Assembly: GCA_900315555.1 (NCBI GenBank)
Contig: OMZN01000076.1
Coordinates: forward strand, 1 to 33,555
Origin: an uncultured Eubacteriales bacterium
GTDB taxonomy: Bacteria; Bacillota; Clostridia; Peptostreptococcales; Anaerovoracaceae
Reading direction: 5' to 3'
Length of the DNA: 33,555 nucleotides
A program made the position numbers and the translations under genes. This document shows, one piece after another, positions 15,059-23,695 of this stretch (position 1 is the first letter of the stretch; the number at the start of each line of letters is the position of its first letter). A model generated the notes under the pieces. It was not told the origin of the DNA. It did not search any database and saw only the letters and a list, made by a program, of their open reading frames with translations.

Positions 15059-16519
15059 CTAGTAGAGCACCATACATGCCACGACAAGGACAACGACCGT
15101 CGCAATCCCTGCAAACAGCAGCAGTTTCCACACGAATTTAATCCATGTTCCAAAGGATGTTTTGGTCATGGCCAGGACACCCATCAAGAGACCGCATGTC
15201 GGCGCTATCAGGGAAATCATGGCATTGGCCGACTGGTAGGCAATGATGACAATTTCTCTGCCGACACCGGCAAAATCCGCCAGAGGTGCCATGATACTCA
15301 TCGATAATGTCGCCAGTCCGGAACTAGAAGGAATAAAGAACGACAGTACGAGGAACACGATGTAGTTAATACCTGCAAAGAGACCGGAAGACATATTGGC
15401 AACCGCCGTTTCGCAGTAGTGCAGAATGGTATCGGTGATGGAAGCATCTGACATGACGATGGATACACCGCGTGCAACACCGATGATGATTGCCACGCTC
15501 AACAGCTCCGCTGCACCGCCAATGAACAAATCCATAAATTTGCCCGGTTTCACTTTGTCAATGATGCCGACAATGATACTGGCAGCAAGGAACACCGCCG
15601 TCAGCTCGCTGAACCACCATCCCATGGTGGGCCAGATGGTGATGCCCAGATCGCTCCACGGCAGGACACCCCAGATCATAACCAGGAAAGAGGCAAGAAA
15701 AACGCCCATAATAAGCTTCCGCTTCACAGTGAATTCCGGAAGCTTCTCCACATCGTAGTTATCGTCTTTAAGGAAGAATTTCCTCTGCTCTTCACGCTGA
15801 TGATATACCAAGGATTTTGTCGGGTCCTTTTTGATCTTGTTGGCGTAATGCATCGTAAAGATCACGCCGGCCGGAATATAGATCGCAAGCAGCACTAGGC
15901 GAATACCGATGCCGTCACCCATCGATATGCCCGCGAATTTGCTGGCGATCGCAACGGCGAAAGGATTGGCTACCGATCCCATGACACCCAGCGCCGCGCC
16001 GATCTTGATGACCGAAAGACCCACCATGGAGTCATACCCGGCAGCAATGAAGACAGGGATCAGAACAGGAAAGAAGGGCAGCGTTTCCTCTTCGATACCG
16101 AACATAGCGCCCGCCAGGGAGAAGATCAGCATCAGAATGGGGATCAGCAGGAATTCTCTTCCCTTCAGTTTTTTCATTGTCTCGCCGATCGCCGCGTCAA
16201 AGGCGCCGGAATTCTTTACAATGGCAAGGTATCCGCCGATTACCAGACAGTACAGGATAATGTCCGTGGACTGCATGAAGCCTTTGATAGGCGCCATTAA
16301 GATATCCCAAAGATTCTGCGGATTCGACGCCACATGATGGAATGTTCCGGCAATCGGTTCCAGCTTTTCCGCATGAGGATCGACATAATCGTAGGCACCG
16401 CCCGGAATGATCCAGGACAGAATCGCTACAAACACAATAATTGCCATAATGATGACATAGGAATTAGGCGTTTTCAGCTGTATTCTTTTCCGCCTTTTTT
16501 TCACAGCTGTGTTCTTCAT
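15059..16519 (-). CDS. YfcC-family carrier (likely peptide or amino-acid transporter)
   Basis: A 486-residue membrane protein with about 11-13 hydrophobic segments after a basic N-terminus (KKRRKRIQLK). It contains WIIPGGAYDY, the FGIEEETLPFFPVLIP segment, GSVANPFAVAIAS and FFIPSSSGLATLSMSIMAPL, all typical of the YfcC family within the IT/DcuC-like carriers. Substrates of this family are poorly defined. Linkage to pepD and a PepV-like protein points to di- or oligopeptides, or their amino acids. An AGGAGGT site precedes the ATG, 48 bp downstream of a consensus sigma-54 promoter. Confidence 0.88.
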   Translation of the reverse strand: MKNTAVKKRRKRIQLKTPNSYVIIMAIIVFVAILSWIIPGGAYDYVDPHAEKLEPIAGTFHHVASNPQNLWDILMAPIKGFMQSTDIILYCLVIGGYLAIVKNSGAFDAAIGETMKKLKGREFLLIPILMLIFSLAGAMFGIEEETLPFFPVLIPVFIAAGYDSMVGLSVIKIGAALGVMGSVANPFAVAIASKFAGISMGDGIGIRLVLLAIYIPAGVIFTMHYANKIKKDPTKSLVYHQREEQRKFFLKDDNYDVEKLPEFTVKRKLIMGVFLASFLVMIWGVLPWSDLGITIWPTMGWWFSELTAVFLAASIIVGIIDKVKPGKFMDLFIGGAAELLSVAIIIGVARGVSIVMSDASITDTILHYCETAVANMSSGLFAGINYIVFLVLSFFIPSSSGLATLSMSIMAPLADFAGVGREIVIIAYQSANAMISLIAPTCGLLMGVLAMTKTSFGTWIKFVWKLLLFAGIATVVVLVVACMVLY

Positions 16520-16566
16520 TTTGACCTCCTAGTCTAACCAGAATAAACAGTACAGCCATATACAGA

Positions 16567-16582
16567 AGCAAAAACTGTGCCA
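16567..16582 (-). promoter_or_regulatory. Sigma-54 (-24/-12) promoter of the carrier-pepD operon
   Basis: On the minus strand TGGCACAGTTTTTGCT is a perfect match to TGGCAC-N5-TTGCW. It would start transcription about 36 nt before the carrier ATG. No good sigma-A promoter was seen in the same stretch. Confidence 0.9.
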
Positions 16583-16734
16583 TAATAAAAAGCAAGCTGC
16601 ATTCACTGCGCTTCGAAAGCGCCTGCAGCCTGCCATCATGGGATCCACAGCATGTACTCATTAAGAGCAGGATGCCTTTCGGTGATCATTTTTTCCATTC
16701 CGCAGTGTATTTTCACTTGTTCAGTCTGTGTTTT

Positions 16735-16823
16735 AAGTCGTTTTCAAATTAAAACGTGAGATCATCTAAGTTAGTTTTAACTTGGATGCTTAGTGCATTG
16801 CGTATTAAAGTCGTTTTTAACTT
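16735..16823. promoter_or_regulatory. Three 16-bp upstream activating sequences for the sigma-54 activator
   Basis: AAGTCGTTTTCAAATT (16735-16750), AAGTTAGTTTTAACTT (16768-16783) and AAGTCGTTTTTAACTT (16808-16823) share AAGT at the left and TT at the right, with T-rich centres. The second is a clear dyad (AAGTTA/TAACTT). Centres are 33 and 40 bp apart, roughly 3 and 4 helical turns, and 165-240 bp upstream of the -24/-12 promoter, a typical enhancer position. The third overlaps the stop codon of the PepV-like gene. The rest of the gene-free stretch 16520-16822 holds nothing else I can name. Confidence 0.75.
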
Positions 16824-18214
16824 TAAAGAGCGGTGCATAACTGATAAATTGACCTCGCATATATTTTCGCCGTCTTTACAAGAGAATCAATCTCTATATA
16901 TTCATCGGTCTGATCCCAGATGATCCCCTCACCGGGAAAATGGGCTCCGAAAGCAGCCACATTAGGCATCGCTTTGGCATAGCTGGCACTGCTGCCGCTT
17001 ACCGGCTCGCTTTCATCCCCGGTCACCTCTCTATAGGATTCCAAAAGCGCATGAATCAGGAAGTGATTCCTGGGAAAATATGTGGGAGGCCAGTAATTGC
17101 AGCTGACCTTTCTGAATCCCGCTTCCTCGAACAGCTGATTGATCGTCTCAATCGCGCCGATATAATTACAGCTGGTGGGATAACGGCAATCCAGCGCCAC
17201 CTCGAGCCAGCCGTCTTCAATGTCCATGGTTCCCAGATTAACGGTCGTTTTCCCGGAGAAGTCATCTTCATAAGCAATGCCGAGATTTTCACCATAAATA
17301 TCCATACCGATTTTTTCATTGAGAAAGTCACAGGCCTTTCGGCAGGGCCCTGTGCCCAGGTCAATATAGCTGAGGAAATCCAGCATAATGGCAATACTGT
17401 TGATGCCCTTCTCCAATGCGGCACAGTGACGTTCTCTTCCGAAAGCCTCGATCAGCAGCCCATCTTCCAGCATTTTGACATTGATGTCACGCCGGTTGAC
17501 TTCCGCATACTCTTCCAGCGCCTGCACGATCTCGTTCTTTCGCTTGGTCACCACCACGGCGCGGCAGTATCCCGGCACCAGATTATCCAGTTTGCCGCCG
17601 TGGAGCGTCCGAATATACTCTTCCCCTTCCTGCGGCACCTGCATGTCAAAGGCAAACATGGCAAGTGATTTTTCCGCATACGTAACAGGAAAATGACCAT
17701 CAATAGTAAACCCTGCAATTGGCGGGTTTTCATGCTTCAGGTAAGAGGCCATATCCCGGTACAGTCTTCTTTCATCCGTTCCTACGATTAATCGTACCTT
17801 CCTTTTCAGCCGGCCTGCATTTTCTTTTACGGCGCGAAGCGCATAAAGTGCAGCAATCAAGGCACCTTTGTCCACTGCGGCTGCACCGTAAATTTTCCCG
17901 TTAACGACCGTGCCTCCATAAGGATCGTGTTTCCAGTTGTCTGCGTCCTCTTTGTTGACATCCACGTGTCCCATGACGCCGATGTAGGTCTCTCCCTCAC
18001 CGTACTCTGCATAGCCGCAGTAACCGTTGATTTTTTTTACCGTAAAGCCCATCTTCCGGGCGATATCCAGTACATAATCCAGTGCCTCGTCAACAGCTTT
18101 TCCAAAGGGCATATCCCCTGCCGGTTCTTCCTGCACGCTTTTCATGCGGATCAAACGCTGCGTTTCCCGAATCATCGCATCCTTGTCCAGATCAAGCTTT
18201 GTATACAAATCCAT
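16823..18214 (-). CDS. PepV-family (M20) dipeptidase-like protein lacking metal ligands
   Basis: A 463-residue protein from the ATG at 18214 (MDLYTKLDLDKDAMI), which has an AGAGGCGG site; the ATG at 18241 has none. The fold signature of PepV is clear (GHVDV, KIYG, IVGTDE, AEKS, MPNVAAFGAHFPG). Against Lactobacillus PepV, whose ligands I recall as His87, Asp119, Glu154, Asp177 and His439, the matching residues are His83, Val114, Arg149, Asp172 and Asp434. The spacing is identical apart from one gap. The general base Glu148 remains. Three of five ligands are therefore lost, so ordinary two-zinc catalysis is unlikely. It lies between the activator and the carrier operon. It may be a peptide-binding pseudoenzyme or use a different metal arrangement. 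Confidence 0.88.
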   Translation of the reverse strand: MDLYTKLDLDKDAMIRETQRLIRMKSVQEEPAGDMPFGKAVDEALDYVLDIARKMGFTVKKINGYCGYAEYGEGETYIGVMGHVDVNKEDADNWKHDPYGGTVVNGKIYGAAAVDKGALIAALYALRAVKENAGRLKRKVRLIVGTDERRLYRDMASYLKHENPPIAGFTIDGHFPVTYAEKSLAMFAFDMQVPQEGEEYIRTLHGGKLDNLVPGYCRAVVVTKRKNEIVQALEEYAEVNRRDINVKMLEDGLLIEAFGRERHCAALEKGINSIAIMLDFLSYIDLGTGPCRKACDFLNEKIGMDIYGENLGIAYEDDFSGKTTVNLGTMDIEDGWLEVALDCRYPTSCNYIGAIETINQLFEEAGFRKVSCNYWPPTYFPRNHFLIHALLESYREVTGDESEPVSGSSASYAKAMPNVAAFGAHFPGEGIIWDQTDEYIEIDSLVKTAKIYARSIYQLCTAL

Positions 18215-18241
18215 CTGTCTTCCGCCTCTTGCATTCTCCAT

Positions 18242-18303
18242 GTGAAAGTTATCGTTTCGTGCTATAATGTTTTATTATAGATGATTTTGTTTTAAATGAA
18301 AAC
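18242..18303. promoter_or_regulatory. Overlapping divergent promoters between the PepV-like and activator genes
   Basis: A plus-strand TATAAT (18263-18268, with TGC before it) serves the activator. A minus-strand TATAAT (18274-18279) with TTTTCA 17 bp upstream serves the PepV-like gene. The two -10 boxes are only 5 bp apart, so the promoters exclude each other. GTTTT-AAATG-AAAAC (18289-18303) overlaps the activator start. Its complement nearly matches the first upstream activating repeat, which suggests autoregulation. Confidence 0.55.
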
Positions 18304-19621
18304 GGCTATGGAAGATCAGTTCTACGAACATATTCTCAATGAGCTTATGGAGCCTGTCTGTGTTCTCAGCACCAGCGGGGCAGTTCTTTACCACAACGAG
18401 GCCTTTGCGTCCTGTTTTTCGCTGTCTGCATCGGCTGTCGGCACCCTGTTTTCTGATCTTCCGGCAGCCTACCGGGACGTCTCCTGCCATGCGGACTGCT
18501 TCCTCCAGGGCCGGAAGATCAAGCGGAAGAAAGCCGGCATGACGGTCTATGCCGTACCTCTTCATGATCAGGCAGGCAGAATCAAGGCCTGCGCAGAGGA
18601 GATCCTGACCGCCCCCGGTGACAAAGAAGGAGACGGCATGGCGGCGGCCCCTTCCGAAGAGTTAATCCTCAGTGATGCTGCCATGCAGGATATCAACCTA
18701 ACCATTCAGCGGACCGCCTACTTTGATTCCACTATTTTGATCCAGGGAGAAACCGGCACAGGGAAATCCGTACTGGCAAAGCATATCCACCACAGCAGCA
18801 ACCGTGCATCGAAGCCTTTCATCACCATCAACTGTGGTGCGATTCCCGAAAATCTAATCGAATCCGAACTTTTCGGCTATGCTTCCGGTGCATTTACCAG
18901 TGCCAGCAAAAAAGGAAAACCCGGGCAGGTCGAGCTGGCAGCCAACGGAACGCTTTTTCTGGATGAAATCGGTCTGCTTCCCTATCCGCTGCAGTCCAAG
19001 TTACTGCATCTGATCCAGGAAAAAACCTATACACCCGTTGGTGCCTTGAAGAGCAAGACCGTTGATGTCCGCATCATCGCCGCCACCAACGAGAATCTGA
19101 AGCAGCATGTCGCAGAGCACAAATTCCGTGAAGATCTGTATTATCGTTTACGCGTCATCGAGCTTTTCCTGCCTCCCCTGCGGGAGCGTCCGGATGCAAT
19201 GGAACCGCTGATCCACTTTTTCCTGCAGAAGTACAACGCCAAATTCGGCACCCACCGTTCCATCACAGCGACGGCTGTCAGTGCCCTGAAAGACTACGAC
19301 TGGCCGGGCAATATCCGCGAGCTGCAGTATGTGATTGAAAGAATCGTGCTGACCACAGGCAGCGATACCATCACGTCGGAAGATATCCCGCCGCTGCACA
19401 ACACCGCAGAAACCCAGGAGCCGGCAGAAGACGCACCCATTATTGTCGCCGCAGAAACCGATTTCGATACGGCTGTTGCCGCCTTTGAAAAAGAGCTGCT
19501 CACCCGTGCATACAAAGAGCATCCCAGTTCCTACAAAGTAGCCGAGGCACTGGGCATTACCCAAACCAAGGCCTCCAGGCTGCTTCGCAAATACAGCATT
19601 TCAAAAACCAGAGCCCGCTGA
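18296..19621 (+). CDS. Sigma-54-dependent enhancer-binding protein (PAS, AAA+, Fis HTH)
   Basis: A 441-residue transcription activator. Residues 1-105 resemble a PAS sensor (MEPVCVLSTSGAVLYHNEAF). The AAA+ core has Walker A GETGTGKS (151-158), the sigma-54 contact loop GAFTSA (198-203; usual form GAFTGA), Walker B TLFLDEIG (219-226) and the arginine segment FREDLYYRL (278-286). A Fis-type helix-turn-helix (about 404-435: YKVAEALGITQTKASRLLRK) ends the chain. There is no receiver domain, so it senses a small ligand directly. It is divergent from the PepV-like gene and the only such regulator in the window, hence the likely activator of the carrier-pepD promoter. No strong ribosome binding site precedes the ATG at 18296 or the next at 18308. 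Confidence 0.93.
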   Translation: MKTAMEDQFYEHILNELMEPVCVLSTSGAVLYHNEAFASCFSLSASAVGTLFSDLPAAYRDVSCHADCFLQGRKIKRKKAGMTVYAVPLHDQAGRIKACAEEILTAPGDKEGDGMAAAPSEELILSDAAMQDINLTIQRTAYFDSTILIQGETGTGKSVLAKHIHHSSNRASKPFITINCGAIPENLIESELFGYASGAFTSASKKGKPGQVELAANGTLFLDEIGLLPYPLQSKLLHLIQEKTYTPVGALKSKTVDVRIIAATNENLKQHVAEHKFREDLYYRLRVIELFLPPLRERPDAMEPLIHFFLQKYNAKFGTHRSITATAVSALKDYDWPGNIRELQYVIERIVLTTGSDTITSEDIPPLHNTAETQEPAEDAPIIVAAETDFDTAVAAFEKELLTRAYKEHPSSYKVAEALGITQTKASRLLRKYSISKTRAR

Positions 19622-19650
19622 TAACAGCGGGCTCTGACCTGTTTATTTTC
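19610..19650 (+). terminator. Terminator of the sigma-54 activator gene
   Basis: AGAGCCCGCTG (19610-19620) and CAGCGGGCTCT (19625-19635) form a perfect 11-bp stem with an ATAA loop, followed by a T-rich run. The stem contains the stop codon. Confidence 0.85.
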
Positions 19651-19694
19651 TTTTCTGTCCGACTGCCGTGCGGTTTCCTGCGGCACACACCTAA

Positions 19695-20957
19695 TTACAA
19701 TGCCGCAAATCCCTTCTCCAGATCCTCAAGAATATCCTCGACGTTTTCCAGGCCGACAGAAAGCCGCACCATGCCGCCGTCGATGCCGGCTGCCTTCAGC
19801 TCTTCATCGGAAAGCTGACGATGGGTCTCACTGGCCGGATGCAGAACACAGGTTCTGATATCGGCCACATGCACCTCATTGGAGGCCAGCTCCAACGCAT
19901 TCATCCATTGCATAGCCTTCTCCCGTCCGCCTTTGATGACGAAAGAGATCACCCCGCTGCTTCCCTTGAGATACTTCTGTGCAAGCTGATAATTTTCATC
20001 GCCGGGCAGACCGGGATATTTGACGCTTTCCACTTCCTTGCGGCCCTGCAGATACGCTGCCACTTTCTCGGCATTTTCGCAGTATTTCGGCATCCGCACC
20101 GCCAGCGTCTCCAGTCCGAGATTCAAAAGGAAGGCCGAATGCGCTGCCGGATAGCATCCAAAGTCGCGCATCAGCTGCATCCTTGCTTTGATGATATAGG
20201 CAGCCTCACCATACTTCTCCGTATAGGAAATCCCGTGGTAGGTGACATCCGGTTCGGTCAGCCCCGGGAACTTGCCGTTTGTCCAGTCAAACCTGCCGCT
20301 GTCCACAATGACACCGCCGCCCTGTACCGCATGACCATCCATATACTTTGTCGTCGAGTGGGTTACAATATCAGCGCCAAAGTCAAAGGGGCGGCAGAGA
20401 ATCGGTGTGGCAAAGGTGTTATCCACAATCAGCGGCACACCGTGCTCATGCGCAATGGCCGCAAACTTTTCGATATCAAAGACGTCCAGTGCAGGGTTGG
20501 CAATGGTCTCTCCGAAAACCAGCCGCGTATTGGGTTTGAATTTCCTGCCGATCTCTTCGGCCGTCTCATTCTTGTCTACATAAATGCACTCAATGCCCAG
20601 CTTGCGCAGCGTATGCGTGAACAGATTGATGGTTCCGCCGTATATCTCCGGCGTTGAAATAATGCTGTCACCGGCATCACACAGATTCAGCACCGCCAGC
20701 AGATTGGCCGCCTGCCCCGAGGAGGTACACATAGCACCGACGCCGCCCTCCAGCGCTGCGATCTTCTCCTCGACCGCCATCACAGTCGGGTTGGCAAACC
20801 GAGAATAGATAATGGACTTCGTCGGATCATCAAAAACCGCTGCCACCTCTTGGGTGGAATCATACGTATACGTCGTACTCTGCACGATAGGCACAACGCG
20901 GGGCTCTGCATTGCCGGGCGTATAGCCGGCATGCAGGCATTTTGTTTCGTCTTTCAT
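19695..20957 (-). CDS. metY: O-acetylhomoserine sulfhydrylase (Cys/Met metabolism PLP enzyme)
   Basis: A 420-residue PLP enzyme that makes homocysteine from O-acetylhomoserine and sulfide. The PLP lysine is Lys204 in HSTTKYMDGHA. IIYSRFANPTVMAVEEKIAALEG is split across the substrate and cofactor sites, and LIVDNTFATP holds the PLP aspartate. The insertion FDWTNGKFPGLTEPDVTYHG is typical of the O-acetylhomoserine branch rather than of cystathionine enzymes. AAGGAGG precedes the ATG. It is a single gene with its own promoter. No SAM or T-box leader was seen. Confidence 0.92.
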   Translation of the reverse strand: MKDETKCLHAGYTPGNAEPRVVPIVQSTTYTYDSTQEVAAVFDDPTKSIIYSRFANPTVMAVEEKIAALEGGVGAMCTSSGQAANLLAVLNLCDAGDSIISTPEIYGGTINLFTHTLRKLGIECIYVDKNETAEEIGRKFKPNTRLVFGETIANPALDVFDIEKFAAIAHEHGVPLIVDNTFATPILCRPFDFGADIVTHSTTKYMDGHAVQGGGVIVDSGRFDWTNGKFPGLTEPDVTYHGISYTEKYGEAAYIIKARMQLMRDFGCYPAAHSAFLLNLGLETLAVRMPKYCENAEKVAAYLQGRKEVESVKYPGLPGDENYQLAQKYLKGSSGVISFVIKGGREKAMQWMNALELASNEVHVADIRTCVLHPASETHRQLSDEELKAAGIDGGMVRLSVGLENVEDILEDLEKGFAAL

Positions 20958-20989
20958 AGGGGTCCTCCTTGTTTCATCTATACGTGCCC

Positions 20990-21018
20990 ATTATACTTGT
21001 TTCGGCGTGCACGATCAA
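20990..21018 (-). promoter_or_regulatory. Sigma-A promoter of metY
   Basis: On the minus strand TTGATC (21013-21018), a 17-bp spacer and TATAAT (20990-20995). The leader is about 25 nt, too short for a riboswitch. Confidence 0.75.
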
Positions 21019-21087
21019 TTCCCCGATAACAAGGGAGATACCAGGAGGGTTCCTTTCTAAGCATTGCCCGACAGCGATGCTTCCGCA

Positions 21088-22482
21088 TCACGCATGTGAC
21101 GGCGATCGTTCCGTCCTCACCTTAGCCGGACGCCGAATCAGCACGGCAAGGAAGATCAGCACCGCTGTCGCGAACAGACTGGCCGGATAGGCCATCATGA
21201 TTGTCCGGAAGGTATGATGCACCGGAAAGACCGTGTAGATCCAGGTGATCCGCACGCCGCAGACCCCGATCACGGTCAGAATGGCCGGAAGCACAGAGAT
21301 GCCGAAACCCCGCAGATAGCCGGACATAATCTCATACAGCATGCTGAAGATATAGGCGGAGAAGATGATCACCAGCCTCTGGTATCCCACCGAGATCACC
21401 TGCGCATTCCCGTTGAACAGTGATAGGATCTGATGCCCCAGGAGCAGAATCACGCCCACCGAAATACCCAGCGCAATGGCATCCTCACCGATGCAGATCA
21501 GCATGGTCCGCTTGCAGCGCGCCAGATTGCCGGCGCCGTTATTCTGCCCGACGAATGTGGTACAGGCCTGGCTGAAAGAATTGAGAACATAATAAGCAAT
21601 GATCTCGATATTGAGCGCCGCACTGGAAGCTGCCATCACCACGGTGCCAAGACTGTTGATCGCCGCCTGAATAATCACATTGGCCACTGCAAATACCGCC
21701 ATCTGAATGCCCGAGGGCAGACCGATACGCATGATTCTTCCCAGAGCACCGCGATCGATCCGCATCTCCTGCCTGCGGATTCTGATTTCCGCATCCGAGC
21801 GGCACAGCAGAATGAACATCATAACCGCGCTGATGATGTTGGAGAGCACCGTTGCCGTCGCCACGCCATCCACCGTCATGCCGAGAACGATGACGAAGAA
21901 TAAGTTCAGAATCACATTGAGTACGCCGGAAATGACCAGGGCAATCAGCGGCGTCCTGGTATCCCCCACACCGCGATAAATAGCAGCCTCAAAATTATAC
22001 AGGAGGATAACCGGCATACCCAGGAAAAAGATCCGCAGATAGTCCACCGCCATCGGCAGCACCTCCACAGGAACATGCATCATCATCAGGATTTCCTTCG
22101 CCAGCAGTTCTCCGGCAATGGCAATGAGCACACCGCCGATCAGAGAGATCAGCACCGAGGTATGCACCGCCCGGTGCACCTGATCAAAGTCGCGTCGTCC
22201 GATCGCATTGGCAATGACCACATTGCTGCCAAGAGAAATACCCACAAAAAAGTTCAGCACCAGGCCGACGATGGGGCTGCAGGCACCGACCGCCGCCATG
22301 CAGGCTTCCCCCAGACTGCCGGTAAACCGGCCGACCACAGCCACGTCCGCCGCATTAAAAAGCTGCTGCAGAATACCCGTGGCAGCCAGCGGCAGAGAAT
22401 ACACCAGGATCTTATCCCACAGAGATCCCCGTAGCATATCGATTTCATTTCCACGTCCTGTCCTGCTTTTTTTGTTGCTCAA
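21088..22482 (-). CDS. MATE-family multidrug exporter (second copy)
   Basis: About 464 residues with twelve hydrophobic segments. The N-terminus NEIDMLRGSLWDKILVYSLPLAATG followed by LQQLFNAADVAVVGRF is characteristic of a common clostridial MATE type. GVGDTRTPL and FVGQNNGAG are also present. The chosen start is TTG at 22482, preceded by AGAGGGAG at the right spacing and giving the usual (M)SNKK start. An ATG at 22503 and a GTG at 22515 lack a ribosome binding site. It is only distantly similar to the other MATE protein in the window. The substrate is unknown. Confidence 0.88.
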   Translation of the reverse strand: MSNKKSRTGRGNEIDMLRGSLWDKILVYSLPLAATGILQQLFNAADVAVVGRFTGSLGEACMAAVGACSPIVGLVLNFFVGISLGSNVVIANAIGRRDFDQVHRAVHTSVLISLIGGVLIAIAGELLAKEILMMMHVPVEVLPMAVDYLRIFFLGMPVILLYNFEAAIYRGVGDTRTPLIALVISGVLNVILNLFFVIVLGMTVDGVATATVLSNIISAVMMFILLCRSDAEIRIRRQEMRIDRGALGRIMRIGLPSGIQMAVFAVANVIIQAAINSLGTVVMAASSAALNIEIIAYYVLNSFSQACTTFVGQNNGAGNLARCKRTMLICIGEDAIALGISVGVILLLGHQILSLFNGNAQVISVGYQRLVIIFSAYIFSMLYEIMSGYLRGFGISVLPAILTVIGVCGVRITWIYTVFPVHHTFRTIMMAYPASLFATAVLIFLAVLIRRPAKVRTERSPSHA

Positions 22483-22520
22483 TCGACTCCCTCTTTCCCT
22501 CATTTTTATGACCACATCAT

Positions 22521-22549
22521 ATTCTATGCATCAGGACGGCAGCTTGCAA
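22521..22549 (-). promoter_or_regulatory. Sigma-A promoter of the second MATE gene
   Basis: On the minus strand TTGCAA (22544-22549), a 17-bp spacer and TAGAAT (22521-22526). Transcription would begin near 22514, so the upstream GTG start could hardly be used. Confidence 0.7.
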
Positions 22550-22681
22550 GAGACAGTAAGAGAAACTTCGGCACCAATACAATCTATTTCATTTTTCATA
22601 AAGCATTCATAAAGCGAAATAGTCAACCATCAGAAGATCTTCCGGGCACCCGGGGCCCTGGCAAGCCGACAGGCTTTCTGC

Positions 22682-22687
22682 TATAAT
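22682..22687 (+). promoter_or_regulatory. Extended -10 box of the dapB promoter
   Basis: TGCTATAAT, with TATAAT at 22682-22687, lies about 30 bp before the dapB start. The -35 is weak (TGGCAA, 17 bp upstream). Confidence 0.55.
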
Positions 22688-22718
22688 CAAACGAAGAAAC
22701 ACAAGGGAGGAAACAACT

Positions 22719-23468
22719 ATGTCAATCAAGGCCATTGTACACGGTGCCGGCGGTCACATGGGACAGATCCTGTGCCGCCTGCTCATAGAACACGACGCCA
22801 TGGAACTGGCGGACGCCGTCGATCCTTTCGGCGGTACCGTCGAAGCCGACGGGCGAACCATTTTGAAATCACTGGACGAGATCACGCAGCCAGCCGATGT
22901 GATCATTGACTTTTCTCACCACAGCTGCTGTCCGTCCCTGATGGCATACGCCGAAAAAAAGCATCTTCCGGTCGTACTGTGCACTACCGGGATCACGGAA
23001 GAGGAACAGAAGACGGTTGAACAGGCCGCTAAATCCATCGCTGTCTTCCAATCCGGCAACATGTCGGTTGGCATCGCGCTGCTCCGCCGCCTTGCGCGGG
23101 AAGCTGCGCAGATCATGGAAGGCTGCGACATCGAAATCGTTGAGGCACACCACAACAGAAAGCTGGATGCGCCCAGCGGCACCGCCCTGATGCTGGCTGA
23201 TGAAATCAAGAAAGTACGCCCCGAGGCGGAATACGTCCTCGGGCGCGCCGGCGAACACAAACGCACACCGCAGGAGATCGGCATTTCCTCGCTGCGCATG
23301 GGCAACGTCGTCGGCGATCATACCGTGATTCTTGCCACCGAAAATCAAAGCATCACCATCCAGCACCACGCGCAGGATCGTGCTCTCTTCGCCGACGGTG
23401 CCATCACGGCAGCAAAATTCCTCATCAAACAAAAGCCCGGCATCTACGACATGGATGATATGCTGTAG
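22719..23468 (+). CDS. dapB: 4-Hydroxy-tetrahydrodipicolinate reductase
   Basis: A 249-residue enzyme of the lysine/diaminopimelate pathway that uses NAD(P)H. GAGGHMG (9-15) is the nucleotide-binding loop. EAHHNRKLDAPSGTA (142-156) holds the catalytic His144/145, Lys148 and the substrate-binding turn. FQSGNMSVG and the C-terminal ALFADGAITAAKFL are typical. A GGGAGG site precedes the ATG. It is alone on the plus strand between MATE and a membrane-protein pair; other dap genes are not nearby. Confidence 0.95.
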   Translation: MSIKAIVHGAGGHMGQILCRLLIEHDAMELADAVDPFGGTVEADGRTILKSLDEITQPADVIIDFSHHSCCPSLMAYAEKKHLPVVLCTTGITEEEQKTVEQAAKSIAVFQSGNMSVGIALLRRLAREAAQIMEGCDIEIVEAHHNRKLDAPSGTALMLADEIKKVRPEAEYVLGRAGEHKRTPQEIGISSLRMGNVVGDHTVILATENQSITIQHHAQDRALFADGAITAAKFLIKQKPGIYDMDDML

Positions 23469-23581
23469 AAGAGAACAACGCTGCGCATCACCCTGCATCA
23501 CTCTGCTTGATCAGGAAGGCATCACGCAGGCAGGAGTAAGCAGGCGGGAGAGAAAGCCGGCAGGAGAAAATCAGTTCACAC

Positions 23582-23614
23582 AAAAAGAGAACACACCGCC
23601 TGTGTTCTCTTTTT
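23582..23614. terminator. Bidirectional terminator between dapB and the membrane-protein pair
   Basis: AAAAAGAGAACACA (23582-23595) and TGTGTTCTCTTTTT (23601-23614) form a 14-bp stem with a five-base loop. A and T runs on both sides make it usable by the convergent genes. Confidence 0.9.
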
Positions 23615-23695
23615 TCTTTCTGCCGTTCAGCGAAATGCCGGGCTGATCACGCTGCCTGCTCCATCCGCAGAGCGGCAGCCTGGCAGCTGTACCGT

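Noticed and set aside
16464..16661. 65-codon open frame with one hydrophobic segment
   Set aside because: It overlaps the sigma-54 promoter and the carrier start, and has no ribosome binding site. The regulatory reading explains the stretch better.
21059..21082. AAGCATTGC/GCGATGCTT hairpin after the second MATE gene
   Set aside because: The stem is real but no U tract follows on the minus strand; kept out as an uncertain terminator.
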